A DNA stretch of 64,000 nt from positions 1 to 64,000 of the forward strand of contig JBNKCX010000018.1 in the NCBI GenBank assembly GCA_050287965.1, in the 5' to 3' direction. The translations under genes were made by a program, and so were the position numbers. Below, in pieces: positions 33,903-40,944 of this stretch. The stretch comes from CBFDBF01 sp050287965 (GTDB lineage: Bacteria > Pseudomonadota > Gammaproteobacteria > Chromatiales > Chromatiaceae). The stretch's first letter is position 1, and each line of letters starts with the position of its first letter. The notes under the pieces are model-generated. The model worked only from the letters and a program-made list of their open reading frames with translations. It made no database searches and was not told the origin of the DNA.

Positions 33903-33987
33903 TTTATTACAGAGACACAGAGATTAGGCATATAGAAAACCAGCCGAGAAAACTCTGCGTCTTTGCGTTCTTTGCGTTAATACCGAA
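33903..33987. repeat. CACAGAG-type intergenic palindrome, copy 3
   Basis: The left arm ATTACAGAGACACAGAGATT faces the right arm AACTCTGCGTCTTTGCGTTC and following TTTGCGTTAAT, with about 30 bases between. It lies between the small membrane-protein gene and the macro-domain gene. Confidence 0.65.
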
Positions 33988-34004
33988 TCTATCCCGGAGC
34001 CGCC

Positions 34005-34505
34005 TTAACCACAGTCGGGGCACAAATGCCGATACAGCTCCGCATCCTCGGAGGAAAAACAGCAGGCGATGATCTCCTCAAACCCCTGCGCATTTTTCAT
34101 CTCCTCCAGCGCTATACGAGCGGCCGCTTCTTTCGGATAACCGTACACGCCGGTGCTGATGGCGGGAAACGCGATGCTGATCGCACCCTGCTTACGCGCC
34201 AGGGCAAAAGAGTTACGGTAACAGGCATGAAGCAGTTCCGGTTCCCCTCCATGCCCGCCGTGCCACACCGGCCCCACCGTATGGACTACCCATTTGGCCG
34301 GAAGGCGAAATCCGGGGGTTATCCGCGCCTCACCGGTGGGACAACCACCCAGAGGCCGGCATGCCTCCAACAGCTCCGGCCCGGCGGCACGGTGTATTGC
34401 ACCATCCACCCCGCCGCCTCCAAGCAGACTGCTGTTGGCGGCGTTTACGATGGCATCGACCTGTAGGCGGGTGATGTCGTCCTGGATGATTCTGATGGTC
34501 CTCAT
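34005..34505 (-). CDS. Macro-domain ADP-ribose-processing protein (YmdB-like)
   Basis: This 166-residue single macro domain is of the type that deacetylates O-acetyl-ADP-ribose or removes ADP-ribose from proteins. Conserved ligand-binding segments are GDITR-like QDDITRLQVDAIVNAANSSL and GGGGVDGAIHRAAG near residue 35. FPAISTGVYGYPKEAAA lies near 118. The ATG at 34505 has GGAGG five bases upstream. A GTG two codons earlier is the alternative. It precedes the small membrane-protein gene and is divergent from the DUF3301 gene. Confidence 0.92.
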   Translation of the reverse strand: MRTIRIIQDDITRLQVDAIVNAANSSLLGGGGVDGAIHRAAGPELLEACRPLGGCPTGEARITPGFRLPAKWVVHTVGPVWHGGHGGEPELLHACYRNSFALARKQGAISIAFPAISTGVYGYPKEAAARIALEEMKNAQGFEEIIACCFSSEDAELYRHLCPDCG

Positions 34506-34558
34506 AACCACCTCCGAACAAGAAGCCCCGTGATGACGAATCGGGTAGCATACCCTTC

Positions 34559-34855
34559 ATGGCGCCCCTTATCCTAATCCTGTCCATCGTTCTTATCATC
34601 TGGTTCTGGCTCGACAGCGCCAGGGCCAAGGAGATCGCCACCGAGGTCAGTACTGAAGCCTGCCGCCTCAGAGGCGTCCAGTTCCTCGACCAGACCGTGG
34701 CGCTCCGACGGATTATGCCCAGATGGACGGCACAGGGAATACGGCTTCGCAGGACCTATCTCTTCGATTACAGCGATCAAGGACTGGAGCGTCACACCGG
34801 CCGGATCATCCTGATCGGAACCGAGCTGGAAGAATTCAGCCTGGGATTGTTCTAG
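34559..34855 (+). CDS. DUF3301-family membrane protein
   Basis: The 98-residue protein has one N-terminal transmembrane helix (LILILSIVLIIWFWL) followed by a cytosolic part rich in basic residues (VALRRIMPRWTAQGIRLRRTY). This matches DUF3301, a family of unknown function common in gammaproteobacteria. It is a single gene, convergent with sspB. No partner is obvious. Confidence 0.8.
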   Translation: MAPLILILSIVLIIWFWLDSARAKEIATEVSTEACRLRGVQFLDQTVALRRIMPRWTAQGIRLRRTYLFDYSDQGLERHTGRIILIGTELEEFSLGLF

Positions 34856-34900
34856 CGAAATGGCGAATAGGGTTCGCCCTGCACGGTGCTCTTTGTTCCG

Positions 34901-35293
34901 CTATTTAATGACCTTCAAATGGGGTCGGGCGGAAGAGGTGGGCTCCGGATCGTCACCGGATGGCCCCTCCATGGAATCGGGAAGCCCATCCTGGGGGAAA
35001 AGCATCCCCTGACCGTTCTCTCGCGCATAGATCCCGAGCACCGCTGACGTGGGCACCAGGATATCCGTAGGAGTTCCGCTGAATCGGGTGTTGAAGGTGA
35101 TCCACTCGTTTCCGAGATCCAGGTCCCGAACCGCGGTGGGGCTGATATTGAGCACGATGTGCCCATCTTCCACATATTGACGCGGTACCATCACGGACTC
35201 ATCGCTTACTTCAACCAGCAGATGCGGGGTCAGCCCGTTATCCACAAGCCAGTCAAACAGCGCTCGGATCAGGTAGGGTCGTTTGGAAGTCAT
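34901..35293 (-). CDS. sspB: ClpXP protease specificity-enhancing factor SspB
   Basis: SspB delivers ssrA-tagged proteins to ClpXP. The 130-residue protein has the compact N-terminal substrate-binding domain starting MTSKRPYLIRALFDWLVDNG. A flexible acidic linker follows, and the ClpX-binding tail is ARPHLKVIK. The stop codon of sspA lies 38 bases upstream, so the two form an operon. An upstream in-frame start would overlap sspA and lacks support. Confidence 0.96.
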   Translation of the reverse strand: MTSKRPYLIRALFDWLVDNGLTPHLLVEVSDESVMVPRQYVEDGHIVLNISPTAVRDLDLGNEWITFNTRFSGTPTDILVPTSAVLGIYARENGQGMLFPQDGLPDSMEGPSGDDPEPTSSARPHLKVIK

Positions 35294-35330
35294 TGCAACC
35301 TCGGCGCAGAGGAAAAAGCCCGCCCCGGGG

Positions 35331-35954
35331 TCAATCACGCATTTCCTGTTCCAGCTCGGTCAGACTTTCCCTGAATGATGGCCGATCAAAAAGCCGTTTG
35401 GAATAATCGTTGACGGCCTTTGCCTGTGCCGGCAACTCCACCCCCAGGGCCGGAAGGCGCCAGAGCAGAGGAAGAATACTGCAATCCACCAACGTCAGAT
35501 CGTCGCTCATAAAATAGGGTTTGGCCGCAAATACCGGGGCCGTGGCCGTAAGGCTTTCGCGCAATTCCTTGCGTGCCTTGGTGGCGCTTTTGCCGCCGGC
35601 AAGAATGGTATCCATAAGGCTGTACCAGTCCCGGTCGACGCGATACATGAACAGGCGGGAATTAGCCCTGGAGACCGGGTCCACCGGGAGCAGCGGCGGG
35701 TGCGGAAAACGCTCGTCCAGATACTCCATGATGATACGGGACTCATAAAGCGTCAGGCCCCGATCCACCAGGGTGGGCAAAGTTCCATAGGGATTCAGAT
35801 CTATGACGTCCTCCGTAAGCTCCAGAGGATCCACATCTATGATATCGACCGTAATATTCTTCTCGGCCAATACCATACGCACCCGATGACTGTACGGACT
35901 CTGGGTGTCCGAATAGAGGGTCATCACCGATCTTTTGTTAGCAACAAGCGCCAT
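35331..35954 (-). CDS. sspA: Stringent starvation protein A
   Basis: The 207-residue glutathione-S-transferase-fold protein binds RNA polymerase and alters sigma-70 promoter use during stationary phase. The N-terminal thioredoxin-like segment reads TLYSDTQSPYSHRVRMVLAE, without a catalytic cysteine. SspA hallmark NPYGTLPTLVDRGLTLYESRIIMEYLDERFPHP is distributed from residue 54 on. It heads the sspA-sspB operon, immediately downstream of petABC but separated from it by a GC-rich hairpin. Confidence 0.96.
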   Translation of the reverse strand: MALVANKRSVMTLYSDTQSPYSHRVRMVLAEKNITVDIIDVDPLELTEDVIDLNPYGTLPTLVDRGLTLYESRIIMEYLDERFPHPPLLPVDPVSRANSRLFMYRVDRDWYSLMDTILAGGKSATKARKELRESLTATAPVFAAKPYFMSDDLTLVDCSILPLLWRLPALGVELPAQAKAVNDYSKRLFDRPSFRESLTELEQEMRD

Positions 35955-36032
35955 TTAACCACTCCAGTCATAAAATCTTACGCAGGGCGTCCTGCCATGT
36001 GCCTTAATTATGATTCCAGCTCAAAATGGAAA

Positions 36033-36064
36033 GGGGCGCACAGTATAACCCAACCGTGCGCCCC
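36033..36064 (-). terminator. GC-rich hairpin between petC and sspA
   Basis: GGGGCGCAC (36033-36041) pairs perfectly with GTGCGCCCC (36056-36064). On the minus strand it follows the petC stop by about 28 bases and is trailed by a short, imperfect T run. It could be a terminator or a leaky attenuator. TATACT within the loop may be a -10 element for sspA. Confidence 0.6.
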
Positions 36065-36091
36065 CGTGTTATCGATCGAGGCAATAACCGA

Positions 36092-36817
36092 TCAATGGAC
36101 GTCCTTCCAGTACTCCTTTTTCAGCAGATAGGCCAGGACGAAAAATACTGCGATAAAAAGCAGCACCCATTTACCCAAAGCCCGACGCTCCATCTGGATA
36201 GGCTCGCCGACATAGCTCAGGAAAGCCGTCAGATCTCGAGCCACCTGGTCATACTCCTCCGGGCTCAAGGTGCCGGGAGTAACCAGCTCAAATCGCTCAA
36301 ACTCCTTTTTGCCGTCTTCCGCTTCCTTGAAAACAGCTTTCTGCATCCCCTGCAGTTCCCACAGCACGTGTGGCATTGAGGCGCCTACCAGAACAGTATT
36401 GTTGACGCCGAACGGGCGGGTCTCGTCCACATAAAAACTGCGCAGATAGGTGTAGATATAGTCCACTCCACGGGCCCGGATCAGCACACTCAGATCGGGC
36501 GGGGCGACGCCGAACCACTTCTCCGCCTCATCCGGATTCATGGCGATATTCATGGTTTCGCCGATCTTGTCGGTGGTGAACATAAGGTTCTTCTCCACCT
36601 CTGCCTCGGTCAACCCCAGATCCTGGGCCATGCGGTTATAGCGCTGAAACTTGGCCGAGTGGCAGCTCAGACAGTAGTTAACAAAATACTTGGCACCCCG
36701 CTGCAGGGAAGCCTGGTCGGAGAGATCGATATCGGCCGCATCGTATTGGGGGCCCTCAGCGGCCAACCCCAGGAGGGGCGTCATGGCCAGCAGAAATGCG
36801 ATGATCAACTTTTTCAT
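36092..36817 (-). CDS. petC: Ubiquinol-cytochrome c reductase cytochrome c1
   Basis: This 241-residue periplasmic haem subunit of complex III has an N-terminal signal peptide (LIIAFLLAMTPLLGLAA), the haem motif CLSCH at C49-C52-H53, a methionine-ligand candidate in GASMPH, and a C-terminal membrane anchor (WVLLFIAVFFVLAYLL). It passes electrons from the Rieske protein to soluble cytochrome c. The start overlaps the petB stop by four bases, indicating translational coupling in the petABC operon. Confidence 0.97.
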   Translation of the reverse strand: MKKLIIAFLLAMTPLLGLAAEGPQYDAADIDLSDQASLQRGAKYFVNYCLSCHSAKFQRYNRMAQDLGLTEAEVEKNLMFTTDKIGETMNIAMNPDEAEKWFGVAPPDLSVLIRARGVDYIYTYLRSFYVDETRPFGVNNTVLVGASMPHVLWELQGMQKAVFKEAEDGKKEFERFELVTPGTLSPEEYDQVARDLTAFLSYVGEPIQMERRALGKWVLLFIAVFFVLAYLLKKEYWKDVH

Positions 36818-38232
36818 TGGGTCACCCTCTCAGGAACAGGCTTGGTCTTATCGGTTTTTATAAACGTGGGGACAAACATGAAATATACCCAATAACCCAG
36901 AACAGCCAGGGAGGCGATGCCGGCCACGAAAAAGGGGTATATATCCTGATTGGCCTGGCCAAGCCAGTAATAAACGATGCGCACCACCACAAGCAAACTC
37001 AGTACCGTCGACAAACGGATGAGAATCGAGGAACCCAGCTCATCGCGGGTATAAACGGGCATAAACAAAAAGAAGCCGAAATAGAGCACCGTCATTACCT
37101 GTGCGGTCAGCGTACGTATAGGCGTCGCTGACTGAACACCCAGGTAACCCAATACAACAAAGGACACTACGAATATGGCCAGCGCCAGTTTGAATCCTAT
37201 CCCTTTGTAGCGGATGGACTTGACCGGGCTTCGATCCAGCCATGGCAAGAAGAAGAACACCACAATGGATATCAGCATCGCCGCCACGCCGGGGAAGGCC
37301 GATCCCGCCACCGACGGAACCGCCCGCAGGATGGCGTAGAAGGGGGTAAAGTACCAGACCGGTGCGATATGCGCCGGCGTCTTCAACGGGTTGGCCGGCT
37401 CAAAGTTGGGGTGTTCCAGGAAGTAACCGCCCATCTCCGGGGCGTAGAACAGCACCGCCGCAAAGACGAACAGGAAACCCGCCACAGCGGCGATATCCTT
37501 CACCACGTAGTAAGGATGGAACGGGATACCGTCCTTCGGGATACCGTTTTCGTCCTTGTTCTTTTTGATCTCAATACCGTCCGGGTTGTTGGAACCCACC
37601 TTGTGAAGGGCCACCAGATGGATAAACACCAGGGCCGCCAGCAGGAACGGCAGCAGGAAATGCAGGGCGAAGAAGCGGTTCAGGGTGACGTCGGAGATAA
37701 CATAGTCACCGCGGATCCAGACACCCAGATCTTCACCGACAAACGGTACGGCACTGAACAGATTCACGATCACCTGGGCACCCCAGAAGGACATCTGGCC
37801 CCACGGCAGCAGGTAACCGAAGAAGGCGGTGGCCATCATCGCCAGATAGATGATCACGCCGATGATCCATAGCAGTTCGCGGGGCTTACGGTAGGATCCG
37901 TACATCAGGCCGCGGAACATATGCAGATAGATCACGATAAAAAAGGCCGAGGCACCGGTGGAGTGGAGATAGCGGATCAGCCAGCCCCAATCCACATCCC
38001 GCATGATGTACTCCACGGAGGCGAACGCCAGGGTCGCATCCGGCTTGTAGCTCATGGCCAGCCAGACACCGGTGAGGATCTGATTCACCAGCACCAGCAG
38101 CGCCAAGGAGCCGAAGAAGTACCAGAAATTGAAGTTCTTCGGCGCATAGTACTGCGCCAGATGCTCGTTCCACACTTTGGTCAGCGGGAATCGCTCATCG
38201 ATCCAGCCGACGAAATTCTTCATTGCACTCAT
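36814..38232 (-). CDS. petB: Ubiquinol-cytochrome c reductase cytochrome b
   Basis: The 472-residue multi-helix membrane subunit carries both b haems and the quinone sites of complex III. Haem-ligating histidines are visible in LHSTGASAFFIVIYLHMFRG near residue 89 and in HFLLPFLLAALVFIHLVALH near 200. The Qo-site PEWY-like motif appears as APVWYFTPFYAILR near 290. The start overlaps the petA stop by one base (TGATG), and petC overlaps its 3' end. The C-terminal extension with further helices is usual in proteobacterial forms. Confidence 0.97.
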   Translation of the reverse strand: MSAMKNFVGWIDERFPLTKVWNEHLAQYYAPKNFNFWYFFGSLALLVLVNQILTGVWLAMSYKPDATLAFASVEYIMRDVDWGWLIRYLHSTGASAFFIVIYLHMFRGLMYGSYRKPRELLWIIGVIIYLAMMATAFFGYLLPWGQMSFWGAQVIVNLFSAVPFVGEDLGVWIRGDYVISDVTLNRFFALHFLLPFLLAALVFIHLVALHKVGSNNPDGIEIKKNKDENGIPKDGIPFHPYYVVKDIAAVAGFLFVFAAVLFYAPEMGGYFLEHPNFEPANPLKTPAHIAPVWYFTPFYAILRAVPSVAGSAFPGVAAMLISIVVFFFLPWLDRSPVKSIRYKGIGFKLALAIFVVSFVVLGYLGVQSATPIRTLTAQVMTVLYFGFFLFMPVYTRDELGSSILIRLSTVLSLLVVVRIVYYWLGQANQDIYPFFVAGIASLAVLGYWVYFMFVPTFIKTDKTKPVPERVTQ

Positions 38233-38825
38233 CAGGAAGCCCCTCCGTCATCGCCCACAAGGATCCGGGTATCCGAGAGGAACCGGTATTTGGGTATCTC
38301 CAGGTTCTTGGGCGCCGGGACGCCGGAATAGACACGCCCCGCGAGGTCGAATCTGGAGCCGTGGCAGGGACAGAAAAAGCCGCCTTTCCACTCCGGCCCC
38401 AGGTCCGCCGGCGCCGCGTCCGGCCGGTAGGTGGGGGAACAGCCCAGGTGGGTACAGATACCGATGGCCACCATATATTGCGGCTTGAGTGAACGGATAC
38501 CGTTCTGACAATAGGAGGGCTGCTGCGGCATCTCGGACTCGGGATCCAGTAACTGGCCGTCCAGAGTCGGCAGATCCTTCAGGTTCTGCTCGGTACGATG
38601 GATGATCCACACTGGCTTGCCGCGCCACTTGACGGTCATCATCTGACCCGGCTCCAGCTTGCTGATATCGGCTTCCACGGGCGCACCGGCCGCCTTGGCC
38701 TTTGCACTCGGCTTCCAGGCAGCCAGGAATGGGTATACCACGAAGATGGTGCCAACAGCACCGACCACACTGGTTGCGACAGTCAGTGTCCGCCGCTTCT
38801 TCAAATCCACGCCATCTGCGCTCAT
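38232..38825 (-). CDS. petA: Ubiquinol-cytochrome c reductase Rieske iron-sulfur subunit
   Basis: This 197-residue subunit has an N-terminal twin-arginine-like/anchor segment (KKRRTLTVATSVVGAVGTIFVV). Its [2Fe-2S] cluster is bound by CTHLGC (124-129) and CPCHGS (152-157). It takes electrons from ubiquinol at the Qo site. It is first in the petABC operon. GGGGAG eight bases upstream supports the start at 38825. The 245 bases to the start of the NIF3-like frame hold the operon promoter. Confidence 0.97.
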   Translation of the reverse strand: MSADGVDLKKRRTLTVATSVVGAVGTIFVVYPFLAAWKPSAKAKAAGAPVEADISKLEPGQMMTVKWRGKPVWIIHRTEQNLKDLPTLDGQLLDPESEMPQQPSYCQNGIRSLKPQYMVAIGICTHLGCSPTYRPDAAPADLGPEWKGGFFCPCHGSRFDLAGRVYSGVPAPKNLEIPKYRFLSDTRILVGDDGGAS

Positions 38826-38990
38826 TTACATGACTCCCCGAGTAGGATGGACAATTCTGGAATGTAGGTTCGCGCCGGCCGTGCGCCGCAAATTTTGGGC
38901 AGGAAAAACCGCGGATACAGCCTTAAAAACCGACTGCGCATTCTCCAACAATGAGGCCTGGAGGTCAAGATTGGCGCGGGCTCAGTAAAC

Positions 38991-39746
38991 TTAAACCGGG
39001 TTGGCGCTATCGAGGAACCGGTGCTCGATGCCGAATTCCACCGCCAGATGCTCCCCTAACGCCTGGATGCCGAATCGTTCGGTGGCATGGTGCCCCGCCG
39101 CAAAATAGTGGATCCCCAGCTCTTTGGCCAGATGAAAGGTCTGCTCCGAGACTTCGCCGCTGATAAAGGCGTCCAGTCCCAATGCCGCCGCCTGCTGAAT
39201 CTGCCCCTGAGCCGCTCCGCTGCACCAACCCAGACGACGTATCGCATCACCCCCACCCGGCAGATGCAGCGGATCACGGTTCAACCCCCGGCGGATACGT
39301 TCCGTCAACGCCTCCGCCGTCTCCGGCACATCCAGCTCCGCGTGCCAAAGAAGTCCGTCAGATTCCCGCACCAGAGTGGTCCCGCCTAACCCCAGTCGCT
39401 CGGCCAGCAGACGGTTGTTTCCCAGTCGCGGATGGGCGTCGAGGGGCAGATGGTAGGCCATGAGGCTGATCCCGTGACGGTACAGAGCCCCCACACGCCG
39501 ACCCTTCATCCCCACCAGCGGTTCCGGTTCGCCCCTCCAGAAGTACCCGTGGTGCACCAGCAGCAGGTCCGCATCCAGCCCGGCGGCAGCGTCGATGGCC
39601 ACCTGGCTGGCCGTCACGGCGGAGACGATTCGCCGTACCGGGCCGTTTCCCGCATCCAGCTGAACACCATTTGGGCAATGATCGTCAAATTCGGAGACCG
39701 CAAGCAGGCCATTACAGTAGTTTTCCAACGCATCGAGTTCAACCAT
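38991..39746 (-). CDS. NIF3-like dinuclear metal-centre protein (YbgI type)
   Basis: The 251-residue protein belongs to the NIF3/YbgI family. Metal-ligand motifs are LLLVHHGYFWRGE near residue 63, AYHLPLDAHPRLGNN near 97, and FHLAKELGIHYFAAGHHATER near 205. E. coli YbgI binds two metals, and related proteins are linked to GTP cyclohydrolase-type activities, but the physiological role is unsettled. The true start is ATG at 39746 by alignment. The frame reads further upstream through the protease gene on the other strand, which is spurious. It is divergent from the DegS-type gene. Confidence 0.9.
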   Translation of the reverse strand: MVELDALENYCNGLLAVSEFDDHCPNGVQLDAGNGPVRRIVSAVTASQVAIDAAAGLDADLLLVHHGYFWRGEPEPLVGMKGRRVGALYRHGISLMAYHLPLDAHPRLGNNRLLAERLGLGGTTLVRESDGLLWHAELDVPETAEALTERIRRGLNRDPLHLPGGGDAIRRLGWCSGAAQGQIQQAAALGLDAFISGEVSEQTFHLAKELGIHYFAAGHHATERFGIQALGEHLAVEFGIEHRFLDSANPV

Positions 39747-39791
39747 GATCCCACCGTTCATCTGTTGCAGATTCATGGGACATGTTAGGGT

Positions 39792-40937
39792 ATGCCCACC
39801 ATGAAATTCCAGAGAATCTTGACCTTCCTCGCGGTATCTATCGGCGCCGGTCTCATCGCCGCCTTTATCGCATTGCAACTGCTTCCGGAGGAGGAGCAGA
39901 GCTCCCCCGGACGGCTCCCCACCGTCATTCGCTCCAACGTACCGGAAAACGGCCCGGCCTCTTATGCCAACGCCGTGGCGGCGGCCGCTCCGTCGGTAGT
40001 CAATATCTTCACTACCAAGGTTACCGTTGAGCGCAGCCCGATTTTCAACGATCCGATTTTCCAGCGTTTCTTCGGCGACCGTTTCTTCCGCCCCCAGAAA
40101 CGTCTGCAGACCAGCCTCGGTTCGGGGGTTGTGATCAGCCCGGAAGGCTTCATCATTACCAACCACCATGTGGTGAAAGGGGCGGATGAGATTAAAGTAG
40201 TGCTTGCCAACGGCCGCACGCTCAAAGCCGAGATCGCCGGCAGCGATCCGGATACCGACGTGGCACTGTTGCGTACTGATGAGAAGGATCTGCCGGCCAT
40301 CACCCTGGGAGACTCCGACAAGATCCAGGTGGGCGATGTGGTTCTCGCCATCGGTAATCCCTTTGGCGTCGGTCAGACCGTTACCCTGGGGATCGTAAGT
40401 GCCACCGGGCGCAGCCAGCTCGGAATCAACACCTTCGAAAACTTTATCCAGACCGATGCCGCCATCAACCCCGGCAACTCCGGCGGCGCCCTGATCAACG
40501 CTTCCGGCGAACTGGTCGGCATCAATACGGCCATCTATTCCAACAGCGGCGGGTCCCTGGGTATCGGTTTCGCCATTCCCATTGACGTTGTGGAAAACGT
40601 AATGGCCCAGATCCTCACCAACGGCAGAGTGGTGCGGGGATGGTTCGGCATCGCCGGCCAGGACATGACGCCGGAGCTGGCCCGCTCCTTTGGGCTAAAA
40701 GAAGTCAAAGGGGTGTTGGTCTCGGGGGTACTGGAAAACGGCCCGGCCGACCGGGCGGGGATAAAGCCGGGTGATATCATCACCCGCATCGGCGGTGAAG
40801 TCCCGACCAGCTCCCATGACGTCCTGAACACCATTGCCATGATGACGCCGGGTACGCGGGTCAAGGTAGAGGGATGGCGCGGGGAAGAGTCTTTCCAGGC
40901 GGAGGTAACGGTCTCGGAAAGGCCGCCGGCGGAGTAA
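39792..40937 (+). CDS. degS: DegS/DegQ-type periplasmic serine protease
   Basis: The 381-residue HtrA-family protease has an N-terminal membrane anchor (residues 8-30), a trypsin-like domain and one PDZ domain (about 275-375). The catalytic triad is H126 (TNHHVV), D156 (TDVALL) and S230 (GNSGGAL). A single PDZ domain and an uncleaved anchor fit DegS, which senses misfolded porins and starts cleavage of the sigma-E antisigma factor. The rse genes are not here. Translation could start at the internal ATG at 39801. It converges on the GGDEF-EAL gene with seven bases between. Confidence 0.87.
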   Translation: MPTMKFQRILTFLAVSIGAGLIAAFIALQLLPEEEQSSPGRLPTVIRSNVPENGPASYANAVAAAAPSVVNIFTTKVTVERSPIFNDPIFQRFFGDRFFRPQKRLQTSLGSGVVISPEGFIITNHHVVKGADEIKVVLANGRTLKAEIAGSDPDTDVALLRTDEKDLPAITLGDSDKIQVGDVVLAIGNPFGVGQTVTLGIVSATGRSQLGINTFENFIQTDAAINPGNSGGALINASGELVGINTAIYSNSGGSLGIGFAIPIDVVENVMAQILTNGRVVRGWFGIAGQDMTPELARSFGLKEVKGVLVSGVLENGPADRAGIKPGDIITRIGGEVPTSSHDVLNTIAMMTPGTRVKVEGWRGEESFQAEVTVSERPPAE

Positions 40938-40944
40938 AGCCTTT

